From: a bacterium
GTDB lineage: Bacteria; CAIJMQ01
NCBI GenBank assembly: GCA_023135785.1
Contig: JAGLSL010000038.1
Coordinates: forward strand, 1 to 37,049
Reading direction: 5' to 3'
DNA length: 37,049 bases
Shown here in pieces: positions 21,700 to 29,938 of the stretch. A model generated the notes under the pieces. The model made no database searches, was not told the origin of the DNA, and saw only the letters and a list, made by a program, of their open reading frames with translations. The position numbers and the translations under genes are program-made. Positions within the stretch are counted from its first letter, which is position 1. The number at the start of each line of letters is the position of its first letter.

Positions 21700-21758
21700 A
21701 AAATTAATTTGGGCTAAAACAGTTTCTTTTTGTAGGTAAAATTATTTGGCTATTTCTT

Positions 21759-21803
21759 ACGGGGTAAACCCCGTTAGAGATAGTCCCGATGTAATATCGG
21801 GAC
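21759..21803. repeat. Tandem hairpins between lon and the HAD gene
   Basis: ACGGGG-TAAA-CCCCGT (21759-21774) is followed by GTCCCGAT-GTAAT-ATCGGGAC (21783-21803). Both lie downstream of lon (minus strand) in the 21700-21869 gap. The word CCCCGTTAGAGAT next to the first hairpin also encodes the end of Lon. Confidence 0.65.
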
Positions 21804-21869
21804 GTAAACCTTAGTTAAACCTGTATATAATCTTTTGCTTTTTATTATATATAACGCTTTGCTCAAACT

Positions 21870-24395
21870 TTACCTTTTCATCTCTAACGGGGTAAATATT
21901 TTTTCAAAAACTTGGCCGATTTCTTCAACGAGTAAGAACTTAATATTCTTCTTAACATAAGCAGGAATTCCTATTAAATCTTTTTCGTTTTCTTTGGGAA
22001 GAATTATCGTCTTAATACCGTCACGATAGGCTGCTAAAACTTTGCCTTTAATACCTCCCACAGGAAGAACCTTGCCTCTTAGGGTAATTTCTCCTGTCAT
22101 AGCTATTTTTTTTCTAACAGGCTTTTTAGCCAATGCCGAAGCCATAGCAACTGTCATGGCAACTCCCGCAGAAGGACCATCTTTGGGAATCGCGCCTTCG
22201 GGAACATGGATATGAATATCAATATCTTTATAGAAATCTTTCTTGAGTTTTAATTTCTCTTTATGATGAGAACGAATGTACGACAAAGCCGCTTGAGCCG
22301 ATTCCTGCATTACTTCTCCTAATTGTCCTGTTAGGGCAAGTTTTCCCTTGCCTTCCATAACAGTTGCTTCAACCAGAAGAATTTCCCCTCCGGTCTCGCT
22401 TACGGCAAGCCCGATAGAAACCCCTACTTCATCTTTCTCTTCCGCTATCAGATGATGATATCTCGGAGGTAATAGGAGTTCTTCCACCATTTTTTCAGTA
22501 ACAATAAATTTTATTTTTTCACCTTTTTTCTTTGTGTTAGAATATTTCTTTTCAACTTTTCTTCGCGCCATTTTTCTGAAAACAGCGGAAAGTTCCCGCT
22601 CTAGGCTTCTTACTCCTGCTTCGCGGGTATAATATCTTATTATTTTATGGAGCGCTTCATTGGAAATGGATATTTCCCCCTCTTTAAAACCGTGCGATTT
22701 TTGTAATTTCGATATTAAAAACTTAAGCGCTATTTGTTTTTTTTCTTCTTCCGAATATCCGTCAAACTCAATAATTTCCATGCGATCTAAAAGTGAGAGA
22801 GGTATAGCGTATGGAGTATTTGCAGTAGTTATAAACATAACCTTTGAAAGGTCAAAATCAACATCTAAGTAGTGGTCATTAAATTGAGTGTTTTGTTCCG
22901 GGTCAAGCACTTCAAGTAGTGCCGCAGACGGATCGCCTCGAAAATCCATACTCATTTTATCGATTTCGTCTAATAGAAAAACAGGGTTTTTGCTTCCGGC
23001 TTTATGCATGGATTGAATTATTTTCCCCGGCAAAGCGCCGATATATGTCCTTCTGTGACCTCTTATTTCAGCTTCGTCTCTTACTCCGCCCAATGAAATG
23101 CGGGCAAATTTCCTGCCTAAAGCCCTTGCAATGGACTTAGCGATAGATGTTTTACCAACTCCCGGCGGTCCCGCAAAACACAAAATAGGACCCTTTGGAT
23201 TGCCAACAAGTTTTCTAACCGCCAAATATTCCAAAATTCTTTCTTTTACCTTTTCCAGACCATAATGGTCTTCGTTTAGAATTTTCTCAGACCATTTTAT
23301 ATCAAGCTTGTCCTTTGTTTCTTTGCTCCACGGCATATTGGTTAACCATTCAACATAATTTCTTATGACTGTAGCCTCAGGGGAAATGCTCATCATCTTG
23401 GAAAGTTTTGCAACCTCTGCCGAAGCTCTTTTTTCCACTTCTTTGGGCATACCGCTTTTGCGAATTTTTTCTTTTAAAGAAGAAATGTCGGGGTCTTCTT
23501 CTCCTCCCAATTCTTTCTGAATCGCTTTCATTTGCTCCTGCAGATAGAATTCTTTCTGCGTTTTACGTATCTTCTCTTTAACTTTTCCGTGTATTTTTTC
23601 TTCAACTTTTATAACTTCAATTTCAGTTTTCAACAGTTCAGATACTTTAGTTAACCTTATATGAGGAGAGAATATTTCAAGTAGTTGTTGTTTGGCCTGT
23701 GTTTTTAACGGAAGATAAGAAGAGACTATATCCGCAAGTTTTCCAGCCTGAGATATCTGTTGAACGGAATTCATATAATCATTACCACCTTGCCCCGATA
23801 AAGAAGCACGCGAAGATAACGTCTTTGTATTGAGTTTAGCGTATTGTTTGAATTCATTTTTTACCTGATTAATAAGCATTGCTTCTTTTGCGATATGCAA
23901 GGAAGAATTGTCAAAGGAAACCGAAGCAACTTCTTTCTGATAAAACGTATCATCGTCTTCATAAGAAACTTCCGCCGTCATGGACGTCCCTGCTTTCCCT
24001 TTACCGGAAAACTGAGAAAAAGATTTTATTTTTACTCTTTTTAGACCTTCGATAAGAACCTTAAAATAGCCCTCGTCCATTTTTACAGCCTGAATTATTT
24101 TCCCTAAAATTCCAACCTTATATAAATTTTGAGGCGTAATAATCTCTATCGAGGGGTTTTTTTGAGTAACAAGAACTATTGTTCTGCTTTTGTTTGCCCA
24201 TGCCCTGTTTACTGCATTTATAGACACTTGGCGTCCGACAAGAAGCGGAGCAACCATATAAGGAAAGACAACCACATCTCTCAAAGGAAGAAGCGGAAAA
24301 ACATCTAATGGGCGAGCAACGCCTTTTGTCTGTTTAATACTGGGCGTACCCAGAGGATTCTTTTTAGATTTTCGAGATTTATTTTTTAAGGACAA
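21870..24395 (-). CDS. lon: ATP-dependent protease Lon
   Basis: An 841-residue bacterial LonA protease. It has the N-terminal substrate domain ([23 protein letters not shown]), a coiled helical region ([17 protein letters not shown]), the AAA+ module with Walker [10 protein letters not shown] and Walker B FLLDEID, and the Ser-Lys protease domain with [10 protein letters not shown] (catalytic Ser) and [15 protein letters not shown] (catalytic Lys region). The TTG start at 24395 is chosen because AAGGAGG lies 8 nt upstream; a longer frame to 24416 would include that ribosome binding site as codons. The last residues (FTPLEMKR) are read from a repeat word found again at about 21764-21779. Confidence 0.95.
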   Translation of the reverse strand: MSLKNKSRKSKKNPLGTPSIKQTKGVARPLDVFPLLPLRDVVVFPYMVAPLLVGRQVSINAVNRAWANKSRTIVLVTQKNPSIEIITPQNLYKVGILGKIIQAVKMDEGYFKVLIEGLKRVKIKSFSQFSGKGKAGTSMTAEVSYEDDDTFYQKEVASVSFDNSSLHIAKEAMLINQVKNEFKQYAKLNTKTLSSRASLSGQGGNDYMNSVQQISQAGKLADIVSSYLPLKTQAKQQLLEIFSPHIRLTKVSELLKTEIEVIKVEEKIHGKVKEKIRKTQKEFYLQEQMKAIQKELGGEEDPDISSLKEKIRKSGMPKEVEKRASAEVAKLSKMMSISPEATVIRNYVEWLTNMPWSKETKDKLDIKWSEKILNEDHYGLEKVKERILEYLAVRKLVGNPKGPILCFAGPPGVGKTSIAKSIARALGRKFARISLGGVRDEAEIRGHRRTYIGALPGKIIQSMHKAGSKNPVFLLDEIDKMSMDFRGDPSAALLEVLDPEQNTQFNDHYLDVDFDLSKVMFITTANTPYAIPLSLLDRMEIIEFDGYSEEEKKQIALKFLISKLQKSHGFKEGEISISNEALHKIIRYYTREAGVRSLERELSAVFRKMARRKVEKKYSNTKKKGEKIKFIVTEKMVEELLLPPRYHHLIAEEKDEVGVSIGLAVSETGGEILLVEATVMEGKGKLALTGQLGEVMQESAQAALSYIRSHHKEKLKLKKDFYKDIDIHIHVPEGAIPKDGPSAGVAMTVAMASALAKKPVRKKIAMTGEITLRGKVLPVGGIKGKVLAAYRDGIKTIILPKENEKDLIGIPAYVKKNIKFLLVEEIGQVFEKIFTPLEMKR

Positions 24396-24514
24396 AACAC
24401 CAACCTCCTTTATCAAAAATTATGATAGATCGCAAAGTTCAAGAAAAACAGGTCTCGTAAACTCACAAACAAGTTGCCTTTCTTTTTTACTATAAATTTT
24501 ATTATATCTATGAT

Positions 24515-25066
24515 TTACGTGTTCTCTTCTTCTGAAAAAGTTTCTTCTTGAACAGAACGGTCTTTCCTCGTCGCAATTCTTTGTACATAAACTTTAATGG
24601 CAGTAATGCTGTCTATTCCCATTACGTCCTTAACATATCTCGACACCAAATCTTGAAACTTAGAAGTAAGTTCGGGAAGATTGACATCTCTTTCTACGAC
24701 TAATCGAGCATGGATTTCAATGCCGTCTCTACCTGCAACTACTTGTGGTTTGGCGTCTTTTATCTCGTGTATTTCCGTGCTTAGACTTTTGACATAACCT
24801 TCAAGCGCGTCATATGCAACTCTTACTTCTCCCAAAGGATTGCTAAACGCCACTACCGGCATTTTGTTTAAACTCTGTACAGCTATAATTATTTCCACAA
24901 TCCCTAATAGAGCAAAACTAATCCCACCAATAAGAATCTTAAAACTGTGCTCTTTAACCAATGCGTCTACTGTAATTACATCCAAGCTAAATAAAATTAA
25001 TAATACTCCCAGCCCTATAAAAACTACCGTGGCTAAAAACAACATAAACCCGTTATACACTCTCAT
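24515..25066 (-). CDS. amaP: AmaP-like (Asp23-anchor) membrane protein
   Basis: A 183-residue protein with two N-terminal transmembrane helices (about 7-30 and 43-65) and a C-terminal cytoplasmic domain of Asp23/AmaP type (GRDGIEIHARLVVERDVNLPEL and VQDLV-like SKFQDLVSRYVKDVMGI). In Gram-positive bacteria AmaP anchors Asp23 at the membrane in the cell-envelope stress response. Presence in a genome with LPS-export genes is less often discussed. Strong ribosome binding site (AGGAGGG, 6 nt before ATG). It follows accC by 29 nt, so it probably belongs to the pepP-efp-accB-accC transcript. Confidence 0.78.
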   Translation of the reverse strand: MRVYNGFMLFLATVVFIGLGVLLILFSLDVITVDALVKEHSFKILIGGISFALLGIVEIIIAVQSLNKMPVVAFSNPLGEVRVAYDALEGYVKSLSTEIHEIKDAKPQVVAGRDGIEIHARLVVERDVNLPELTSKFQDLVSRYVKDVMGIDSITAIKVYVQRIATRKDRSVQEETFSEEENT

Positions 25067-25095
25067 TGTAACCCTCCTTTTGGTTCTCCGACTCC

Positions 25096-26460
25096 CTAGA
25101 GACCAGAGACCTTTCTTTGCCTGCTTAAAATTTTATCAAGTAATTCCGAATAATCGTCGCCTTTAATAAAAAAAGGATGCGATATTAGTCGTTTGTGAAA
25201 CGGAATCGTAGTTTTAACTCCCTCTATAATAAATTCGTCTAACGCTCTTTTCATACGGGCAATAGCTTCATTTCTGTCCCTTCCCCACACAATTAATTTT
25301 GCCAACAAAGAATCATAATACGGAGGAATAATATAGCCGCTATAAAGATGCGTGTCCACCCTAACAAAAGGGCCTCCGGGCAAACGAAGATTTGTTATCT
25401 TACCCGGAGAAGGCATGAAATCCGCATTGATATCTTCGGCATTTATTCTGCATTCTATCGCCCATCCTTTGGGCTGGGTCGAATCGGCAGAATATCCTAT
25501 AAGTTCGCCCGAAGCGATGCGAACTTGTTCTTTTACTAAATCTATATTGCAAACCATTTCTGTTACGGGATGCTCTACTTGTAACCTGGTATTCATCTCC
25601 ATAAAATAAAATTGTCCCGCCTTATCCATAAGAAATTCCACGGTTCCCGCATTTGTATAATTTATAGCTTTCACCGCCTCCGCCGTATATTTGAAAAGTT
25701 TCTTTCTTTCTTTGGCATTTACGACAGGAGAAGGAGACTCTTCCAATAGCTTCTGATATCTTCTTTGAATTGAGCAATCCCTTTCTCCAAGAGTAAGCAC
25801 ATTTCCTTTTTTGTCTGCCAATACTTGCACCTCTATGTGGCGGGAATATGGCATAAATTTTTCAATGTAAAGACTCGCATCTCCAAACGCTACTTCTACT
25901 TCTCTTTGGCAAGCGATAAACAAAGAAACAAACTTTCCGTCATTGTAAGCTATTCTCATCCCTTTCCCACCACCGCCCTTTGCAGCTTTAATAATAACCG
26001 GATAACCAATTTTTTTAGCAAGTTTCAAGGCTTCTTCTTTATTATTAACAACATCTTCACTTCCCGGAGTAACAGGCACCCCTGCTTTTTTCATAATTTT
26101 GCGTGCCTGAACCTTGTCTCCCATCAATCTTAGCGCTTCGGCCGAGGGACCTATAAAAGTTATATTGCAAGACGAGCACACATCAGCAAAATGCGCATTC
26201 TCCGCCAAAAATCCATAACCTGGATGTATAGCTTCCACATTTGTTATCTCAGCCGCAGAAATTATCGCTGCCATATTAAGATAACTTTCCGAAGCCGCCG
26301 CAGAACCTATGCATATAGATTCATTGGCAATTTTGGTATGAAGAGAATCTTTGTCGGCTTGAGAATATACGGCTACCGTACGGATTCCCATTTCGTTCAG
26401 AGTCCTTATGACTCTTACAGCTATTTCTCCTCTGTTTGCTACAAGTACTTTTGAAAACAT
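25096..26460 (-). CDS. accC: Biotin carboxylase subunit of acetyl-CoA carboxylase
   Basis: A 454-residue biotin carboxylase with KVLVANRGEIAVRVIRT at the N-terminus, the EAIHPGYGFLAEN motif, the ATP-grasp glycine loop KAAKGGGGKGMR, and MNTRLQVEHPVTE with the catalytic residues. It carboxylates biotin on AccB using ATP and bicarbonate, the first step of fatty-acid synthesis. It follows accB after 71 nt of repeat-like, T-rich sequence. The carboxyltransferase genes accA and accD are not in the window. The final residues (KVSGL) come from a GGTCTCTGGTCTCTAG direct repeat. Confidence 0.95.
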   Translation of the reverse strand: MFSKVLVANRGEIAVRVIRTLNEMGIRTVAVYSQADKDSLHTKIANESICIGSAAASESYLNMAAIISAAEITNVEAIHPGYGFLAENAHFADVCSSCNITFIGPSAEALRLMGDKVQARKIMKKAGVPVTPGSEDVVNNKEEALKLAKKIGYPVIIKAAKGGGGKGMRIAYNDGKFVSLFIACQREVEVAFGDASLYIEKFMPYSRHIEVQVLADKKGNVLTLGERDCSIQRRYQKLLEESPSPVVNAKERKKLFKYTAEAVKAINYTNAGTVEFLMDKAGQFYFMEMNTRLQVEHPVTEMVCNIDLVKEQVRIASGELIGYSADSTQPKGWAIECRINAEDINADFMPSPGKITNLRLPGGPFVRVDTHLYSGYIIPPYYDSLLAKLIVWGRDRNEAIARMKRALDEFIIEGVKTTIPFHKRLISHPFFIKGDDYSELLDKILSRQRKVSGL

Positions 26461-26531
26461 ATTTTTCTTAGTTTTTTCTATTTAGAATCCGGTTTCTGTT
26501 ATCTGCCCTCTGATTTCTGTCTTCTGTTTTT

Positions 26532-27011
26532 TTATTTAGGCGGAAGTTCTACCAAAAATAGCGGCTGTCCAAATTCCACTGGCTGACCATTTTCCGCCAA
26601 CATTTTTACAATTTTGCCTTTAACATCTGCCTTTATCTCGTTCATTATCTTCATTGCTTCAATGATACACACCGTATCGTCTTCGTTGATTTCCTGCCCT
26701 ATCTCCACAAAAGACGCAGAATCAGGCTCAGGAGAAGAATAAAAAGTCCCAATCATCGGAGAAACTATTTCATGCGTCCCCTCTTCTAGTTTTGGTTCTT
26801 GCTCTTGTATTTGTGGCTGTTTCTGAGTCTGTTCCAAAGGTTGAGCAGGTACAGAAATAACTTCCGCGGGAATTTCCCTGCGATTAGAAGTTTTTCTTTC
26901 CTTTACTTCCTTTTTCAACTTAAACCGAACCCCTTCGCTTTCCACTTCCAACTCTGCGATTTTCGCTTTCTGAAAAATCGCAATAATCTTTTTTAACTCT
27001 TTTAGGTCCAT
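26532..27011 (-). CDS. accB: Biotin carboxyl carrier protein of acetyl-CoA carboxylase
   Basis: A 159-residue AccB. The C-terminal biotinyl domain (about 80-157) has the biotinylation motif EAMKIMNEI with the modified lysine, preceded by VSPMIGTFYSSPEPDS. The middle is a proline/glutamine-rich linker (VPAQPLEQTQKQPQIQEQEP). The N-terminal DLKELKKIIAIFQKAKIAELEVE helix is typical. Its ATG overlaps the efp stop by one base (TAATG), so the two genes are translationally coupled. It partners AccC, encoded next. Confidence 0.95.
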   Translation of the reverse strand: MDLKELKKIIAIFQKAKIAELEVESEGVRFKLKKEVKERKTSNRREIPAEVISVPAQPLEQTQKQPQIQEQEPKLEEGTHEIVSPMIGTFYSSPEPDSASFVEIGQEINEDDTVCIIEAMKIMNEIKADVKGKIVKMLAENGQPVEFGQPLFLVELPPK

Positions 27012-27583
27012 TATTTTGCCCTTTCTAAATACTCGCCAGTGCGAGTATCCACTTTAACTATATCGCCCTCTTTTACAAAAAGGGGCACTTTAATGGTAAT
27101 ACCTGTTTCCAGCATTGCGGGTTTAGAACCGCCTGCAGCTGTATCTCCTTTAAACCCCGGCGGTGTTTCAACTATTTTAAGCACGACAGATACGGGCAGT
27201 TTTAAAGTTATAGGGTCTCCTCCGCTCTCGGCAATAGATACGCTGTCCCCTTCTTTCATATAAAATTTCTGGTCACCCACTTTTTTATCCGACAAGGAGA
27301 TTTCCCTGCCTGTTTCCGTATCCATAAAATGGAATAGACCCCCATCAGAATAAAGATAGGTAACTTTTTTGTCTTCCAATATAACCTGTTTTATCGTCTC
27401 ATCCGACCTTAAGCTGGGCTCCAAAACCTGACCCGTAACAATATTTTTCATTCTAACCGCCATAGTAGCTCGGCGCTGTGCTACTTTAATATGATGGAAC
27501 TCAACGATAGAAAAAATCCCGCCGTTGTAAAGAATATACATGCCTTTAGTAAATTGGTTGGGAACAACAGTTCTAGTTTCCAT
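27011..27583 (-). CDS. efp: Translation elongation factor P with an atypical tip loop
   Basis: A 190-residue EF-P with three beta-barrel domains. The C-terminal signature VETPPGFKGDTAAGGSKPAM and the KVDTRTGEYLERA end are fully typical. EF-P relieves ribosome stalling at polyproline. The domain-I tip, usually KPGKGxAF with a modified lysine (or arginine) at the position of E. coli Lys34, reads KVAQRRATM (residues 33-41): Gln36 aligns with Lys34 and Arg37-Arg38 follow. The start is METRTVV at 27583; a longer frame to 27667 runs through pepP and repeat DNA. The gene lies in the standard pepP-efp-accB order. Confidence 0.92.
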   Translation of the reverse strand: METRTVVPNQFTKGMYILYNGGIFSIVEFHHIKVAQRRATMAVRMKNIVTGQVLEPSLRSDETIKQVILEDKKVTYLYSDGGLFHFMDTETGREISLSDKKVGDQKFYMKEGDSVSIAESGGDPITLKLPVSVVLKIVETPPGFKGDTAAGGSKPAMLETGITIKVPLFVKEGDIVKVDTRTGEYLERAK

Positions 27584-27617
27584 AGTGTTTTTTAAGAAGA
27601 AGCCTGCCCGACAATCT

Positions 27618-28709
27618 TTAGGGCGTGGACTGCCAACAACTTTTATAAAGGCTGGTAAGCACTTCACATCCTTTTGAAGTGACTAATACCGTATCTTCTA
27701 TTCTAACTCCGTATTTATTGGGGATGTAAATCCCCGGTTCAATAGTTATGACCATCCCTTCTTTCAAATTCACGCTTCCGTGAGAAGAAAGAGAAGGCGC
27801 CTCGTGTATATTTAATCCAACCCCATGTCCAAGTCCGTGAATAAAAAATTGCGCAACATCTTTTTCCCAAAACATCTCGCGTACTAACTTACACAAATCA
27901 GAAGTCTTAACTCCGGGCTTGACATTTTTTATTGCGGTTTCTTGAACTTTCAGGACAAGGTTATATGTCTCTTTTTTCTTTGCGTCCATTATATTTTTAC
28001 CTATAGTGCGTGTCAAGTCAGAACCATACCCTTGACAACTTGCGCCACAGTCAATAATCACAAGCTCGCCCTCCCGCAAAAGCTCATTGGTAGGGTGTGC
28101 GTGTGGAAAAGAAGCTCTGCTTCCCGAAGCTATAATCGGATAAAACGGCAGATGTCCCGAACCTTCCTTTTTTAATCCGTATTCCAACTCATTAGCCAAA
28201 TCCAACTCGCTCATCCTGCCCCATTTTATATTCTTTATAAGCGTTGTCATTGCCTTGTCAATGATATTACAAGCACGGCGGATATTTTTAGCTTCCTCAT
28301 CATCTTTTATGATTCTTAAATTCTCAACCCAACCTTTCGTCGGTTCAAGTTTTATCCCTTTACAGCTTTTTTTAAGTGTTTCAAAAAAGTCATAAGTTGT
28401 ATGCTCAACTTCAAAAGCCGTATTTTTTATACCTGCTTTAGCAAATAATTTAAGCAAACTCTTAAGAAAGGGTTTCCTCATTTCGACAAGTTCAATCCCT
28501 TTTTCGTCCGCAATTTCTATTTTTGCCTGTTGGGTATAACGCGAATCCACCAATAAAAATGTAATATCCTTGGTTACAAGAATCACACCCTCGCCTTTAA
28601 ATGAAGGACATAAATAATGCACATTAACCTGTTCACGAGTAAGAAACGAATCTATCCCCTTACGTTTTAACTTTTTTATTATTTTTTTTCTGCGGAATTC
28701 GTAATTCAT
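27618..28709 (-). CDS. pepP: Xaa-Pro peptidase (M24 family)
   Basis: A 363-residue M24 metallopeptidase. The creatinase-like N-terminal domain (about 1-130) is followed by the pita-bread catalytic domain with all five metal ligands visible: VIIDCGA and GSDLTRTI (two Asp), GLGHGVGL (His), ITIEPGIY (Glu) and RIEDTVLV (Glu). Such enzymes release residues before proline. The gene begins the pepP-efp-accB-accC cluster with a good GGGGAG ribosome binding site 8 nt before ATG. The last residues (CWQSTP) and the 34-nt gap to efp overlap a CAATCTTTAG palindromic repeat of the type at 2103-2153. Confidence 0.9.
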   Translation of the reverse strand: MNYEFRRKKIIKKLKRKGIDSFLTREQVNVHYLCPSFKGEGVILVTKDITFLLVDSRYTQQAKIEIADEKGIELVEMRKPFLKSLLKLFAKAGIKNTAFEVEHTTYDFFETLKKSCKGIKLEPTKGWVENLRIIKDDEEAKNIRRACNIIDKAMTTLIKNIKWGRMSELDLANELEYGLKKEGSGHLPFYPIIASGSRASFPHAHPTNELLREGELVIIDCGASCQGYGSDLTRTIGKNIMDAKKKETYNLVLKVQETAIKNVKPGVKTSDLCKLVREMFWEKDVAQFFIHGLGHGVGLNIHEAPSLSSHGSVNLKEGMVITIEPGIYIPNKYGVRIEDTVLVTSKGCEVLTSLYKSCWQSTP

Positions 28710-28716
28710 ATATTGA

Positions 28717-28837
28717 ATCTCCCCGCGCTAAAGCACGGGTTTTTATTTAGTTGTCCCCGCAATGTAAACCATCGAAAAATTTCCCGAAGGGATATTTTTC
28801 CGATACTTTGTGGGGTAATCGGAACTATATTCCGATT
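28717..28837. repeat. Palindromes upstream of pepP
   Basis: CCCCGCGCTAAAGCACGGG followed by TTTTT (28719-28742) looks like a terminator on the plus strand, although no plus-strand gene precedes it. A second hairpin, AATCGGAA-CTATA-TTCCGATT, lies at 28817-28837. The rest of 28710-29062 holds the 5' leader of pepP and a third palindrome at 29036-29064, with no gene I can support. Confidence 0.5.
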
Positions 28838-29035
28838 TAGCATAAAATACCACATTTTTTAACAAAAATCAACTAAAATAAGCAAAAACATGTAAAAAAT
28901 GACGCTTTTTCGGCGTTTTTAGGTGTTTTTTGGGCTAATTCTAATACATTTAAACTCCAATATGCTATCGGGGCGTATCAATTTCGGAATGAGGATTGCG
29001 GATCCGCCTCATCATCAAAATGGTGGACGAGATCT

Positions 29036-29064
29036 CGCCAAAATTTGCTTTGCAAACTTTGGCG
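29036..29064. repeat. Palindrome overlapping the 3' end of tRNA-Ser(TGA)
   Basis: CGCCAAAATTTGC (29036-29048) pairs with GCAAACTTTGGCG (29052-29064) apart from one A-C mismatch. Its inner end overlaps the last two bases of the tRNA gene on the minus strand. Confidence 0.6.
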
Positions 29065-29150
29065 GAGGAGAGAGGATTCGAACCCCTGAGACTCTTACGA
29101 ATCTAACGGTTTTCAAGACCGTCGCATTCAACCGCTCTGCCACTCCTCCA
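29063..29150 (-). tRNA. tRNA-Ser (anticodon TGA)
   Basis: An 88-nt tRNA. On the minus strand the acceptor arms are GGAGGAG and CTCCTCC with G as discriminator. The anticodon loop is CTTGAAA, giving TGA (serine UCA). A long variable arm, typical of class II serine tRNAs, lies before the T-arm with GGTTCGAATCC. The 3' CCA is not encoded. Confidence 0.93.
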
Positions 29151-29251
29151 GTACTTCAGGTTAACAGAAGTTAATATTGGTTAATAAAGGTTACGTAAAA
29201 GATTTTGCAACATATATTAACCGTTTTTAACCATTGTTAACCAGTTTTGTA

Positions 29252-29327
29252 TGGTGCCCCGAGGCCGATTCGAACGGCCACTACTTCCTTCGCAGGGAAG
29301 CGCTCTATCCTACTAAGCTATCGGGGC
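29252..29327 (-). tRNA. tRNA-Arg (anticodon GCG)
   Basis: A 76-nt tRNA including an encoded 3' CCA. Acceptor arms are GCCCCGA and TCGGGGC, the anticodon stem is CTTCC/GGAAG with loop CTGCGAA, and the T-arm is GGCCG-TTCGAAT-CGGCC. The anticodon reads GCG (arginine CGC/CGU). The D-loop GG is followed by A, matching the A20 arginine identity element, with C35 also present. Most bacteria use ACG (read as ICG) for these codons, so this is unusual. Confidence 0.92.
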
Positions 29328-29384
29328 ATATTAAAGTTTTAAGTAATAACTGGTAAGTAGAGATTTCTTATTTTACAATATTTA

Positions 29385-29630
29385 CTATAGCAAATGTCTT
29401 TTTAGAAATACTCTTCCAGAGCCTGATTTGAGATACTTTTCAAAATTATAAGCTAAATATTTATTGCGAAAAGAGATGTAACACATTAATTCAATTGGTA
29501 ATCTATTTTGTGTAGCAGGAACATTCCCTTTCCTATGTCGTTCAATCCTTTCTTTAAGGTTACTGGTACAACCTATATAAAGTTTTTTATCATTACAAGT
29601 CAACATATAAACACAATAATTCACATTCAT
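29385..29630 (-). CDS. Small GIY-YIG endonuclease-domain protein
   Basis: An 81-residue single-domain GIY-YIG protein: CVYMLTCNDKKLYIGCTSNL holds the GIY/YIG-type words (VYML, YIG), followed by the catalytic arginine helix LKERIERHRKG and the conserved FEKYLKSGSGR end. It belongs to the UPF0213/UvrC N-terminal-like group of small nucleases whose role is mostly unknown. The start at 29630 is chosen because the frame further upstream is tRNA-Ser and palindromic repeats. It lies between two tRNA genes on the same strand and may be co-transcribed with them. Such genes often sit beside tRNA or rRNA loci. Confidence 0.82.
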   Translation of the reverse strand: MNVNYCVYMLTCNDKKLYIGCTSNLKERIERHRKGNVPATQNRLPIELMCYISFRNKYLAYNFEKYLKSGSGRVFLKRHLL

Positions 29631-29660
29631 ATTGAAGTGCCCACCGTCGCGTTCTTCTGT

Positions 29661-29696
29661 GGCGGATTGTATCCGCCGAAGCCCGCTATGGCGGGC
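29661..29696. repeat. Two adjacent short palindromes
   Basis: GGCGGAT-TGT-ATCCGCC (29661-29677) and GCCCGC-TATG-GCGGGC (29681-29696) stand back to back between tRNA-Ser(CGA) and the GIY-YIG gene. Confidence 0.65.
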
Positions 29697-29701
29697 GAAG
29701 G

Positions 29702-29786
29702 CGGAGAGAGAGGGATTTGAACCCCCGTTCCCTTGCAGGAAATCCGATTTCGAATCGGACGCTTTCAGCCGCTCAGCCATCTCTCC
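29702..29786 (-). tRNA. tRNA-Ser (anticodon CGA)
   Basis: An 85-nt class II tRNA. Acceptor arms are GGAGAGA and TCTCTCC with G as discriminator. The anticodon loop TTCGAAA gives CGA (serine UCG). A long variable arm and the T-arm GGTTCAAATCC are present. The 3' CCA is not encoded. Confidence 0.93.
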
Positions 29787-29840
29787 CTTTAATGTTACGG
29801 AGCGTATTTTTCCAGAATAGACGACTATTGTCAATTTTAC

Positions 29841-29866
29841 CCAGCCCTTACAGACAAGGGCTGGGT
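29841..29866. repeat. Perfect 10-bp-arm hairpin between divergent units
   Basis: CCCAGCCCTT (29841-29850) and AAGGGCTGGG (29857-29866) with a 6-nt loop. No T-run follows on either strand, so it is not a clear terminator. It lies between the start of the minus-strand tRNA cluster and the plus-strand alkD-like gene. A TTGACA on the minus strand (29835-29830) could be the -35 of the tRNA cluster, but no good -10 follows. Confidence 0.55.
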
Positions 29867-29904
29867 TCATCTGTCTCGCCGTAGAGCACTTTTAAAAAGA
29901 CTTT

Positions 29905-29913
29905 TGTTATAAT
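29905..29913 (+). promoter_or_regulatory. Extended -10 promoter of the AlkD-like gene
   Basis: TGTTATAAT is a perfect extended -10 (TGnTATAAT). No strong -35 is present, as is usual for this class. A GGAGGA ribosome binding site (29925-29930) precedes the ATG at 29939. Confidence 0.5.
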
Positions 29914-29938
29914 ATCACCAAATCGGAGGAATTAAAAT

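Noticed and set aside
24396-24514. Search for a heat-shock (CIRCE-like) operator before lon
   Set aside because: No TTAGCACTC-N9-GAGTGCTAA-like inverted repeat and no convincing -35/-10 pair could be seen.
27584-27667. N-terminal extension of EF-P
   Set aside because: The extra 28 codons overlap pepP and repeat DNA; the family starts at about METRTVV.
28719-28742. GC hairpin plus T-run considered as a plus-strand terminator
   Set aside because: No plus-strand gene lies upstream. The sequence resembles an insertion-element end or repeat, so it is kept only as a palindrome.
28923-29174. 83-codon plus-strand frame
   Set aside because: Antisense to tRNA-Ser(TGA); the peptide GERIRTPE...NRSATPP is a familiar artefact of tRNA antisense translation.
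29632-29820. Plus-strand frame over tRNA-Ser(CGA)
   Set aside because: Antisense to the tRNA and palindromes; same type of artefact.
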